NCBI GenBank assembly: GCA_964641665.1
Contig: CAZXKO010000067.1
Coordinates: 1 to 64,000 of the forward strand
DNA from: Gp1-AA133 sp964641665
Lineage (GTDB): Bacteria > Acidobacteriota > Terriglobia > Terriglobales > Acidobacteriaceae
Length of the DNA: 64,000 nucleotides
Reading direction: 5' to 3'
The position numbers and the translations under genes are program-made. Shown here one piece after another: positions 1-7,372 of the stretch (position 1 is the first letter of the stretch; each line of letters opens with the position of its first letter). The notes under the pieces were generated by a model that was not told the origin of the DNA, ran no database searches, and was given only the letters and a program-made list of their open reading frames with translations.

Positions 1-74
1 GAAACACCCTGTTCCAGCCGCTGGATCGCGGCCAACTTGAACTCCCGTGTGAACCGCCTGCGAGACAATCCCAT
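1..74 (-). CDS. IS3-family transposase OrfA, N-terminus (runs off the left edge)
   Basis: Reading leftward from ATG at 74, the frame gives MGLSRRRFTREFKLAAIQRL and then EQGVS before the window ends. This is the standard opening of the helix-turn-helix OrfA protein of IS3/IS911-type elements, which binds the element ends; OrfA-OrfB fusion by -1 frameshifting makes the transposase. Only about 24 residues are visible, so activity cannot be judged. The fragment is too short to assign an IS subgroup. Confidence 0.7.
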   Translation of the reverse strand, partial: MGLSRRRFTREFKLAAIQRLEQGV

Positions 75-123
75 GACTCATTTTCTCCATTCCATGGATT
101 TTGTCTCTTAACCGGTTGTCTCA
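1..123 (-). mobile_element. left-edge terminus of an IS3-family insertion sequence (partial)
   Basis: The minus strand read inward from about base 123 begins TGAGACAACCGG, followed about 50 bases later by the start of a transposase OrfA. IS3-family elements end in TG...CA and place OrfA close to the left inverted repeat, so base 123 is the probable outer end. The rest of the element lies outside the window. The first usable codon of the CHAT gene is at 127, so the element appears to have inserted into that gene. The exact terminus and the target duplication cannot be confirmed from one end. Confidence 0.6.
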
Positions 124-126
124 TTT

Positions 127-684
127 TTGGGGGCAAGTCCAACAGCATCTTTAAGTGAGTTGAAAAAGAAGCTGGCCGCAAAGTGGAAGGGTGAATTGGC
201 GGAAGTAACCGATTGGAATGAGTGGCAAGCGACCGTAAGGAAAAGCAAGCCCACCCTTCTTGTTATCCTGCCTCATGCAGAAGGAACAGGGAATAACATC
301 GCACTTGAGATCAGCGGCAAAACCCAGCAGAGCGTGTACATCACCCCAGCATACGTGTGTGGTCAGGACGACATGCACCCGATTGTCCTTCTGCTCGGGT
401 GCGATACGACCGGAACCAGTTCGGTGGACGCGTATACAAGCAATCTTTCGATATTTCGCCAAGCAAATGCAGCGATCGTGCTCGGAACGGTGGCCACGGT
501 CTTCGGGAACGATGTCGCGGAAGTGGCGGGCACCCTTATCGAATTCCTGGCTGAAGCAGCACAGAACTCTTCTGAATGCTTTGGGGAAGTCCTGGTGCAA
601 GCGAAGCGCGAGGCAATCGCCAGCAGCAAGATGGTAGCTCTCTGCATGGTGGCTTTTGGGGATGCCGACTGGAGACTCAAGTAA
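127..684 (+). CDS. CHAT-domain (caspase-like) protein, 5'-truncated by the IS
   Basis: This is the C-terminal part of a CHAT peptidase. The caspase-like dyad region is visible: His in LLVILPHAEGTG near residue 50 and Cys in VLLLGCDTTG near residue 91. The typical CHAT tail follows, in which a residue run with ANAAIVLGTVATVFGN precedes the final helices and strand. CHAT proteases usually carry an N-terminal sensor, repeat or partner region, and none is present here. The frame is closed by TAA at 109-111 inside the IS end, and the first start-like codon is TTG 127, three bases past the IS terminus. I read this as a disrupted gene whose 5' part was displaced by insertion. It lies nine bases upstream of the MBL-fold gene, so the two were probably co-transcribed. 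Confidence 0.72.
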   Translation: MGASPTASLSELKKKLAAKWKGELAEVTDWNEWQATVRKSKPTLLVILPHAEGTGNNIALEISGKTQQSVYITPAYVCGQDDMHPIVLLLGCDTTGTSSVDAYTSNLSIFRQANAAIVLGTVATVFGNDVAEVAGTLIEFLAEAAQNSSECFGEVLVQAKREAIASSKMVALCMVAFGDADWRLK

Positions 685-693
685 GGAGGCAAT

Positions 694-1791
694 ATGGCAG
701 AGCCTTTCCTCTGCATCGAAATGCTGCCGGCCCGTAATGGAGACTGCCTGTGGATCGAGTATGGCAGAGACGATGACGTTCATCGGGTCCTGGTCGATGG
801 GGGGCCTGTAAGTACATATGACAACATTGTGCAGCGAATCGATGCTATGCCTTCGGACGATCGCGCATTTGAATTGGTCGTTTTGACGCATGTTGACGCC
901 GACCACGTTGAAGGGCTTGTGAGGTTGTTTGCAGACTCACCGCTGACCTTCAATGTTGCCGAAGTGTGGTTCAACGGGTGGAGGCAGATGAAAAAGTCTC
1001 ACGGCCTGTTGGGGGCTGTGCAGGGTGAATTCCTAAGCGCATTGCTTGTGAACCGAACACCACGGGCTTGGAAAGCCGATGCGCCACCTTGGGTAGTAAC
1101 TTCAAAAGGTGTTCTACCATCCTACTTGCTCCCGGGTGGAATGAACCTGACGCTTCTGTCGCCAACCGTGAACACTCTTCAGAAAATGGCTCAGGCTTGG
1201 GAGCCCGTGGTGAAAAAGGCAGGTATCCCGCCTGGCGATCTCGCTGCGGCTTGGAAGGCGCTGGCCGCGACGAAGAAATTCCTGCCGAAGAAAGGGCTCC
1301 TCGGAGCAGCTCCAGACTTGGATAGTTTATTAGAGAAGCAGTTCCTGAAAGATGATGCTGTTCCTAACGGCAGCAGCATTGCTTTCCTGGCGGAATACGG
1401 AGGAAAGAGTGCGTTACTGCTAGGGGACGCGCACCCCGAGGTGGTAACCAGCGCAATTCGACGCGTGTGCAAGGACCGCGGGCTTCAGCGGCTTTCAGTG
1501 GATGTCGTGAAGGTCGCACACCATGGAAGCAAGCACAACACCAGCAAGGAGCTACTCGACGTTCTTGAAAGTCCATCTTACCTGATCAGCACGAATGGCG
1601 ACCAATTCAAACATCCCGACAAAGAATGCTTAGCTCGGATTATCGAGTTTGGGAAGCCAAGACAAATCTATTTCAACTACGATACCAAGTACACGCGACC
1701 ATGGTTGTCCAAAGCGGCACAAACGAAATATCACTACACCGCGATTGTCCGCGACAAAGCCGCACTCTCGCTTCACCTCGCTTTGCTGTGA
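694..1791 (+). CDS. ComEC/Rec2-type metallo-beta-lactamase-fold hydrolase
   Basis: A 365-residue MBL-fold protein. The first strands (RNGDCLWIEYG, then VLVDGGP) are followed by the metal motif LTHVDADHVEG near residues 69-79, a GDAH motif near residue 248 and KVAHHGSKHNT near residue 275. This order matches the ComEC-like branch, in which a soluble MBL domain acts as a nuclease or phosphodiesterase. No membrane segments or signal peptide are seen, so it is probably cytoplasmic. The start is fixed by AAGGAGG just upstream of ATG 694. It sits directly after the CHAT gene; CHAT and MBL-fold proteins are often neighbours in predicted bacterial conflict systems. The substrate is unknown. Confidence 0.8.
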   Translation: MAEPFLCIEMLPARNGDCLWIEYGRDDDVHRVLVDGGPVSTYDNIVQRIDAMPSDDRAFELVVLTHVDADHVEGLVRLFADSPLTFNVAEVWFNGWRQMKKSHGLLGAVQGEFLSALLVNRTPRAWKADAPPWVVTSKGVLPSYLLPGGMNLTLLSPTVNTLQKMAQAWEPVVKKAGIPPGDLAAAWKALAATKKFLPKKGLLGAAPDLDSLLEKQFLKDDAVPNGSSIAFLAEYGGKSALLLGDAHPEVVTSAIRRVCKDRGLQRLSVDVVKVAHHGSKHNTSKELLDVLESPSYLISTNGDQFKHPDKECLARIIEFGKPRQIYFNYDTKYTRPWLSKAAQTKYHYTAIVRDKAALSLHLALL

Positions 1792-1900
1792 GCGCTCTAG
1801 CGCATCACACCCGAGCTCTAGAGCCAACCAGTTCTGGGGGCGCGATCCCACCGCCCGGCTTCTCTCCTCCCAAAATCGGGGTTTGGAGGGGCTGTGGAAG

Positions 1901-1996
1901 TATGGCCGATCCGGCTTAACCCGTTTGATCATGGGTAGCGTTGCCGAGTATGTGGTTAGCCACAGCAAGGTTCCCGTGCTGACCGTCCGTGCCTAG
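1901..1996 (+). pseudogene. universal stress protein (UspA) C-terminal remnant
   Basis: The frame ending at TAG 1994-1996 reads YGRSGLTRLIMGSVAEYVVS and then HSKVPVLTVRA. This is the C-terminal nucleotide-binding signature of UspA proteins (GRSG...GSVAE..., then PVLxVR). Upstream of 1901 the frame has no similarity to the UspA fold, so about 80 percent of the gene is missing. It is a relic left by rearrangement between the MBL gene and the LytTR gene. Confidence 0.7.
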
Positions 1997-2441
1997 GTTA
2001 GCGACCAAACTGATATTGTCTGTAGGAATTTAGACCCCAAATCGACTCTGTGAATTCTAGGGCGTCAGTCATTACTGTTGAAATATCGCCATTGCATCAA
2101 CTACTGGCCAGCGAGTACGGATGCTGCAGATCAGTCCCACCCAATTTGGCAGCCGACAGGGCTGGCCCTTTTTTGGGGCTTGCTGAAATACATGGTCTGA
2201 ACGTCGTTGAAGGCAACCTGAGAACCGGGTGTAGAATCGGAGGCAAAGGGAGTGCTTTATGCGATTTGACGCCCTTCCGCTGGCTACCCTTCTTCTTGGC
2301 CTGGGAGCGGATCAGGGCTTGCCCACTGAGAGGAATACGCCCGCGCGGGAGGAGCGATTGACAAAAGGATCGAACGCTATTGCAGGGTCTTCTGTTTTTC
2401 CGCCTTCTTTCCTGAACTTCGGTCAGACATCCGCCTCGCGT
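1997..2441. other. intergenic, no supported gene
   Basis: About 445 bases between the UspA remnant and the stop of the LytTR gene. The open frames here are short, lack ribosome binding sites and show no recognisable motif. I see nothing functional. Confidence 0.5.
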
Positions 2442-3002
2442 TCACACAATTTCCACGCCAAGCCAGGACCCCGCGATCATTTTTAGATTGCGCTTGTAGG
2501 CACGGCCCACGGGATGATCGCTGCCATCAATTGTACGTAGGACATACGTCCCTGTGCTGTCGCGTCGCAAGTCCTTGACCAGGGTTGTATTAACCAGAAT
2601 GGACCGATGAATTCGCACGAATCCAAAAGGTGCCAATTTCTGTTCAGTGATAGCCATCGTCTCTCGCACAAGATAAGCACCGGACTTGTGCACAAGAGCG
2701 ACATAGTTCCCCTCGGCTTTGGCCACGGTCACATCCAACGGGTTTACAAAGAGAACCCTGCCTTTTGCCTTAATTGCAATTCGCGAAATCGCGCCTGCCC
2801 CATTTTTAGATAGGGGACCATCATCATCTACGAACACTTCTCCCATTTGTGCCGAGGCTCCCGTCGTCTCGGCCCATCCTCGGGTACTCATACAAGTATG
2901 AGCCAACTTAGGTGCCAGACGGTCAAGCCGATCGGCGATCAACCGACTGTTGTCTTTGCCAAAATCTGCTTCCGTTGCGAAGGAACGTGTCAGCTTCTCC
3001 AT
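2442..3002 (-). CDS. LytTR-family DNA-binding protein
   Basis: A 186-residue protein whose C-terminal about 100 residues form a LytTR DNA-binding domain: VTVAKAEGNYVALVHKSG, then LAPFGFVRIHRSILVN and a last strand TIDGSDHPVGRAYKRN. LytTR domains bind direct repeats in promoters. No receiver domain is attached; the N-terminal about 80 residues match nothing I know, so the input signal is unknown. The start at 3002 has a weak GGTGGAG upstream and lies 80 bases inside the preceding winged-helix gene. A later start at 2891 or at the MGEVF methionine is possible. It is the last gene of a co-directional series from the sigma gene at 5891. Confidence 0.72.
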   Translation of the reverse strand: MEKLTRSFATEADFGKDNSRLIADRLDRLAPKLAHTCMSTRGWAETTGASAQMGEVFVDDDGPLSKNGAGAISRIAIKAKGRVLFVNPLDVTVAKAEGNYVALVHKSGAYLVRETMAITEQKLAPFGFVRIHRSILVNTTLVKDLRRDSTGTYVLRTIDGSDHPVGRAYKRNLKMIAGSWLGVEIV

Positions 3003-3414
3003 ACTCCACCAATCTGTTCAGGATAGTGACAAGCGATGAATACTGATTCCCTGGCCTGCGGAAGAGATCGGGGAACTCTTCCTTAAGAATCGCAGAAATG
3101 TCCTGGGCACTCAGGGATGTGTCGGCCCGAGTCAACACAAGACGACATGCATTTGTGAGTCCGCGCCTGCGCTCTCGGTTTGCGCCGTTGTTGGGCGCAC
3201 GTGGCAACTGCTCACCATATAAAAATACAAGGCCGTTGATAGTGCGCTTTATAATGGCAATCCTTTGGGCGATCTGTTGACGCTCCCGCATCAGTTGCAT
3301 CAGCTGAACTTGTGCGTGCTCCACTACAGTTCGCAGATCATGGTTGTGCAGTGGCTGAGGGATGTTTACTGCATCCACGGTGGGGAACGAGTGTGAGACC
3401 TCTGGTGCTGACAT
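2923..3414 (-). CDS. winged-helix-like conserved hypothetical protein
   Basis: A 163-residue protein. Residues about 25-65 form a helical, coiled-coil-like segment (VQLMQLMRERQQIAQRIA). Residues about 85-155 resemble a winged helix: SLSAQDISAILKEEF, then SSLVTILNRLVEYGEA and a short wing. It could be a DNA-binding regulator, but no family is firmly recognised. I chose ATG 3414 because the longer reading to 3495 would run into the upstream gene. Its 3' end overlaps the LytTR gene by 80 bases in another frame, which suggests translational coupling if the LytTR start is right. Confidence 0.55.
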   Translation of the reverse strand: MSAPEVSHSFPTVDAVNIPQPLHNHDLRTVVEHAQVQLMQLMRERQQIAQRIAIIKRTINGLVFLYGEQLPRAPNNGANRERRRGLTNACRLVLTRADTSLSAQDISAILKEEFPDLFRRPGNQYSSLVTILNRLVEYGEADTFLRNGSRFWQRQQSVDRRSA

Positions 3415-3455
3415 GACGATGTTTTGCTTCCGTAACTTCGTGTTAAGACCGGATG

Positions 3456-4181
3456 TCAGTGATGATCCGTGGACGCCAGTGTTCCGTCCGACCACTCGGA
3501 CACGGGAATGATGAACTCGGTCACTGGCTCCGGAGCACCATTAAATTGTGGATTCAGCAGAACCGGGGAGCCCGGCACGCCTGCACCCCAAGTCATCGCG
3601 TCTGCCACTGGAACGTAAAACATGAGATGGGGAAGCCAGTGCCCGGCGCGGTCGTTCAGTCGCCCTTGCTTCGACATCATGTAGGTCATCGCACCCGGCT
3701 CGAGGGCCGGCAGCTCCTTGTTCTGAAATGCCTTTTTGATACCGTCCATGATCTGAGCTTTGGACAGCCCAGCCAATGCCAAGTCTGTCCTCTTCAAAGT
3801 GATTGGCAGAACAGATCGTGCGGCTTGCGGATTAAAGCAGCTCGGACCCCGATTCTTAGCGTTCCAAAACTCGGGACTGTCGAACGCATCCATCCATGCG
3901 CGTTCTACGATGCAGACGAAGCCGTTCTTGCCTTCCACCGCCGTTTCATAACCATGCCTTCCGAGAACCATAACTGTGGCGTCGCTGGAGATGGACGGCG
4001 GAGCGGCTGACCGTGCCAGAGCAATCTCAGCATCTCGGTCCGCCATCAGGTACTGCTCCAGCGGAGCCATGCTGGGATATGGAGTTTCGGCATCTGCTGC
4101 GCGTCCTGTCCGCGCCGCGCATAATACGGCAACCAACGCGAAGGTTCTAAGTGTGATTGTCTTGACCATCTTTCGGTTCAT
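3456..4181 (-). CDS. secreted paralogue of the adjacent anti-sigma factor's sensor domain
   Basis: A 241-residue protein with an N-terminal signal peptide (MNRKMVKTITLRTFALVAVL, cleavage probably after GRAA) and strong AAGGGGA upstream of ATG 4181. The mature part (PYPSMAPLEQYLM onward) is closely similar along its whole length to the C-terminal periplasmic part of the next protein upstream. Both share the NGFVC-VER segment, the CFNP cysteine segment, LAGLSKAQ and LPHLMFY. No enzyme motif is visible. I infer a free periplasmic copy of the sensor domain, made in the same operon as the membrane-bound version. Its molecular role is unknown. Confidence 0.6.
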   Translation of the reverse strand: MNRKMVKTITLRTFALVAVLCAARTGRAADAETPYPSMAPLEQYLMADRDAEIALARSAAPPSISSDATVMVLGRHGYETAVEGKNGFVCIVERAWMDAFDSPEFWNAKNRGPSCFNPQAARSVLPITLKRTDLALAGLSKAQIMDGIKKAFQNKELPALEPGAMTYMMSKQGRLNDRAGHWLPHLMFYVPVADAMTWGAGVPGSPVLLNPQFNGAPEPVTEFIIPVSEWSDGTLASTDHH

Positions 4182-4311
4182 GATTTTCCCCTTCGATACC
4201 GATTCCAATACACCTTCGAGACCTATGCTGCCCATTTGAATTGGTTTCCTGATTTCCACTCCCTGTTGCTGATGTGAAACCACTGTCGCGCTCTTCCTCA
4301 ATGAGACATTC

Positions 4312-5319
4312 CTACATAACCGGTGCAACCGTTCCATCCGACCATTTGCTAACGGGAACCACGAACTCGGTGATGGGCTCCGGACCGCCCTCAAACTGCG
4401 GATTTAGCGTGACCGGCGAGTCGGGCAGATCCGCACCCCAGGAGGATTTGTCTGTCGGTGGAAAGTAGAACATCAAATGAGGTACGAAGTGTCCAACGGC
4501 GTCATTAAGGTAGCCTTCCCGCGACATCATGTAACACATCGCGCCCGGCTCCGGTGCCGATAGCTCTTTATTGTCGAATCCGGCCTTGATGCTGTCGATC
4601 ATCTGAGCTTTCGACAAACCGGCTAATACCATCTCCGTCCGCTTGACGGTGAGAGGCAGAATGGATCGCGCGGCTGCCGGATTGAAGCAGGCCGGCCCAC
4701 GCACCTTCGGGTTCCAAAACTGCGCGGAGTTGAAGGGGGACGTCCATGATCGTTCCACAACACAAACAAAACCGTTCTTTCCTTCGATGGCGGTCTCATA
4801 GCCCCGCCACCCGAGGACCAGGATCTTTGCGTCGCTGGATATAGATTCCGGGGCAGCGCTTCGCGCCATGGCGATCTCGGCGTTGCGATCCGGCATCAGA
4901 TATTGCTCGATCGAAGCCATGCTCGGATACGCTGTCGAGTGGTCTTCATTCCGATTGCGGCTCGTAAGCGTTAACTTCAGTCCCACAGCCACGCAGACGA
5001 TAGCCAAGGCTCCGGCCCAGACCCAACGGCTCGTCAGCACTCTGTTTCCCAGTCCCGGCGAGCTGACCTTTGCCGCTTCCAGCTTCTGGAGGCGCTCCCC
5101 AAGCGCCACATTGATCTCAGAGGAGATGCCTACTTCTGGTGGCTCAACTTCCCAGGCCATTAGATCTTGGGAAACACCCCGGAAATCGGCAACGAGGGTC
5201 TGGCACTCGGGACACAGTTCCACGTGCGACAGGGTCTCCGTGGCTCGGCCCGCAGGCAGTTCGCCGTCGAGATAAGCCATGAGTTCTTCCTGTTCGATCG
5301 GATGACTGTTCGTGCTCAT
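4312..5319 (-). CDS. zinc-finger anti-sigma factor with a large periplasmic domain
   Basis: A 335-residue membrane protein that should hold the ECF sigma factor inactive. Residues 1-45 carry the ZAS/zf-HC2 motif (H32, C36 and C39 in SHVELCPECQ). One membrane segment lies at about 99-118 (WVWAGALAIVCVAVGLKLTL), and residues about 130-335 lie outside. That outer domain is duplicated as the separate secreted protein at 3456-4181. The start at 5319 overlaps the sigma stop by four bases (ATGA), a classic sign of coupled synthesis of a sigma factor and its inhibitor. The ligand of the outer domain is not evident. Confidence 0.82.
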   Translation of the reverse strand: MSTNSHPIEQEELMAYLDGELPAGRATETLSHVELCPECQTLVADFRGVSQDLMAWEVEPPEVGISSEINVALGERLQKLEAAKVSSPGLGNRVLTSRWVWAGALAIVCVAVGLKLTLTSRNRNEDHSTAYPSMASIEQYLMPDRNAEIAMARSAAPESISSDAKILVLGWRGYETAIEGKNGFVCVVERSWTSPFNSAQFWNPKVRGPACFNPAAARSILPLTVKRTEMVLAGLSKAQMIDSIKAGFDNKELSAPEPGAMCYMMSREGYLNDAVGHFVPHLMFYFPPTDKSSWGADLPDSPVTLNPQFEGGPEPITEFVVPVSKWSDGTVAPVM

Positions 5320-5891
5320 TGCATGCCTCGTTTGCCTGGGTGCGGCTGTCCGCCACTCGTTCTCAGGGCAGGATTGGTTTTTGCCTCCGACTCTAGGTAA
5401 CTCTTCAAGGCGAGACGCGATCGAAAAAGCCTGGAACGGACCGTGTTTACGGGAATTCGCAACAGCTCCGCAATTTCGGAGTAACTCAGCTGTTCGTATT
5501 CGCGCAGCATCAAGATTTCTCGCTCTTGTGCATCCAGCTTTTCCATGGCTTGCCGGACCCAAAGCACGCACTCGGGAGTTTCGTCAGTCTTAGGCTCCGA
5601 AGCGGACTGTCCGAATGTGCTACTCGTCAAGAACTTGCGCCGCTCCGCAGCCAGCAGCTTCAACGCAATGCCATACAGATACGTTCGAACCGAGGCTCGC
5701 GGCTCATAACGGGAGGCTGCGCGGATCACCGCGAGGAAAGTTTCCTGGGCGAGATCCTCCGCCCGCTCGGGGTTGTCCAGCCGGCGCCCGAAGAAGCCGT
5801 ACAGTGGCTTGCGATAGCGGGCAAACAGCTCCTCGAAGGCTGCGCGTGATCCGCCCTGGAATTCCAGCATTAAGGCTTCGTCGCTAGTCAT
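5316..5891 (-). CDS. ECF-type RNA polymerase sigma factor
   Basis: A 191-residue sigma factor of the extracytoplasmic-function group. Region 2 is clear (FEELFARYRKPLYGFFGR, then RAEDLAQETFLAV), and region 4 has the usual helix-turn-helix (LREYEQLSYSEIAELL, then NTVRSRLFRSR). Length and domain order are normal for the family. It is the first gene of an operon with its zinc-finger anti-sigma factor, and it probably turns on this operon and others in response to an envelope signal. Upstream, the minus strand carries tandem GGAAC repeats near 5975-6000 that resemble ECF -35 elements, but no matching -10 can be fixed. Confidence 0.88.
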   Translation of the reverse strand: MTSDEALMLEFQGGSRAAFEELFARYRKPLYGFFGRRLDNPERAEDLAQETFLAVIRAASRYEPRASVRTYLYGIALKLLAAERRKFLTSSTFGQSASEPKTDETPECVLWVRQAMEKLDAQEREILMLREYEQLSYSEIAELLRIPVNTVRSRLFRSRLALKSYLESEAKTNPALRTSGGQPHPGKRGMQ

Positions 5892-6287
5892 AGTCCGTGC
5901 GCCAGCTCAATCCGCGCAGTCCTGCTGCGGCGCTTTTCACACCGTTCATGCTTCTTTAATGTCACAAGAAAGCCAAAAGTTCCCGTTCCGTTCCGTTTCT
6001 TCTGTGTTTTGTGAATCTGATCAACATAGTCTCCACTGGTCGGGACTGGGCAAGGAAACTCAAACACCGTCCGCTTGCCGGGAGTCAAGGCCGCGAACTT
6101 CCAGATCTCCTACTCTTAATCGCCGGTTCGGCGTTGGCGGCCGGAGGTTTTGCGGGGAACAGTTACGACGCGGCATAGCCATCTCCAAACGCGTTACCAG
6201 TCGATAAAGGACCGTTGGTCTGCGGGAAGAGGATCTACGGCGACGGAATATTCCAACCTTTTCTACCCAAAACGACCGATGGGTTAA
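5892..6287. other. intergenic region upstream of the sigma operon
   Basis: About 395 bases without a supported gene. On the minus strand near 5975-6000 there are three closely spaced GGAAC-type motifs followed by a T-rich stretch, which may be part of an ECF promoter for the sigma operon. Near 6107-6155 the plus strand encodes a hydrophobic run (LLIAGSALAAGG) that could be a leftover signal peptide of the FG-GAP pseudogene that follows. This is inference only. Confidence 0.35.
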
Positions 6288-6636
6288 CGGTACAAAGACT
6301 TTAACGGAGACAACCTAACCGACATTGCCGTTGGGCATATCGGTGGCGATGATCTGGTTCTTTTCACGAACGACGGGACGGGCAAGTACCAAATAACAAG
6401 CTACGCGATAGGAGTCAATTCGGTTTTTCTCCGTCGCTGCTGACCTAAATCATGACGGGAAACCAGATCTCGCGTTTCTGGACTTTGGATATACCTTTAA
6501 GACCCCTGAGCGTGACAGTGTTGCTGCACAAATAGATTGCACGCGGGCTCAGGTGTCGAGGGATGGTGGCTTCGAAACTGCGGAATTCGGCAATCTCGAC
6601 GCCTTTCGATTAAAAAGGTTAACAGAATTGCCGTGA
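6288..6636 (+). pseudogene. FG-GAP/VCBS-repeat protein remnant with a frameshift
   Basis: The plus strand from 6288 reads YKDFNGDNLTDIAVGHIGG and later LVLFTNDGTGKYQ, a typical FG-GAP/VCBS calcium-loop repeat (DxNGDxxxD). It then hits a stop near 6443. Shifting frame near 6425 restores a second repeat, VAADLNHDGKPDLAFLDFG, which reads on to a stop at about 6636. Intact members are long secreted proteins built of many such repeats. Here only about two remain, in two frames, with no start or ribosome binding site. Confidence 0.65.
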
Positions 6637-6795
6637 TAAAAACGTGATAGATCCATGGCCCAAACGAATCAGAACGAAGCAAAACCCGTCAGAGCCCCAT
6701 TCCTGGAAAGGGCGCAAAGAATGGGGTAGAGTAGAGAATTTTCAGAACCGAGCAGAACACTCCTGGTGATCTTCAAAACCGGGCCGCGGCAGGGA

Positions 6796-6813
6796 CTGTA
6801 ATGAAATTGTAAT
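6796..6813 (+). promoter_or_regulatory. PHO-box-like direct repeat (orphan)
   Basis: Two 7-mers, CTGTAAT and TTGTAAT, stand 11 bases apart start to start with GAAA between them. This is the spacing and form of a PhoB binding box (consensus CTGTCAT-N4-CTGTCAT). No intact phosphate gene follows. The next coding remains downstream are an integrase relic and a fragment of an OmpR-type regulator. It may be a leftover promoter or chance. Confidence 0.3.
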
Positions 6814-6929
6814 GAATCTACATTCAAGACCGGTGCAATTGGTTCAGAAGCAGTCAAACTGAGGCGACGTCAGCCTGGTTGGTAGACCGAGTAGAATAGA
6901 ACATTGTCATAACCCATCAGATCCCTGCT

Positions 6930-6983
6930 GGGTTCTCATAATCCCTAGCTAGGTCGTTGGTTCGAGTCCAACCGCCGCCACCA
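6930..6983 (+). tRNA. tRNA-Met(CAT)-like 3' fragment, possible attachment site
   Basis: The 3' half of a tRNA is clear. The anticodon loop CTCATAA has CAT at 6937-6939. The T-arm is GTTGG / TTCGAGT / CCAAC at 6956-6972, then acceptor strand CGCCGCC, discriminator A and encoded CCA at 6981-6983. The 5' half is abnormal: the nearest matching acceptor strand, GGCGACG at 6863, lies too far upstream (121 bases overall instead of about 77), and the anticodon stem pairs poorly. A tRNA 3' end followed at once by an integrase gene is the usual sign of an integration site, so I read this as a partial tRNA copy left by an integrative element. It is unlikely to be a working tRNA. Confidence 0.55.
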
Positions 6984-7095
6984 ATCTTAAGTAGTAATAA
7001 AATCAGCAAAATGTGACAGCGATCACAGACATTGTGCTAATTTTGCGCTAACGCGGGGCCCAGGAATAGCGAGGCCCAACGTGAACGCGCCGCTT

Positions 7096-7372
7096 GTTAC
7101 AATCTTTGTCCGCCGCTCGGCAGAATGCAAGTACTCCGGAGATGAATTCTGAAAGCGGTGCAACTGCCGCAAGCATTTCCGCTGGACTCAGAACGGCAAG
7201 CAGTACCGCCGCAAGGCATGCGCCCGCTCATGGGCAGCGGCGGAAGAGGCCAAGCGACGCCTGGAGGGCGAGCTGGCAGGGCGGAAACCGGTCTCCAAGG
7301 ACCCACAAGCCGAGGTGCTGATATCTGAAGGCCGTGGAAGTGTTCATGCAAACTGGTCGGAGCCGTTGCCCT
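7096..7372 (+). pseudogene. tyrosine-type site-specific integrase remnant (N-terminal part)
   Basis: Reading from 7096 gives TIFVRRSAECKYSGDEF, an in-frame TGA at 7150-7152, then KRCNCRKHFRWTQNGKQYRR and SWAAAEEAKRRLEGELAGR. This matches the N-terminal zinc-ribbon-like and core-binding start of phage-type integrases common in Acidobacteria. Near 7325 another frame continues the family pattern (LKAVEVFMQT), implying a frameshift, after which the gene is cut and joined to a response-regulator fragment. The catalytic domain is absent. It lies about 110 bases after the tRNA fragment, as expected for an integrase at an attachment site. Confidence 0.62.
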
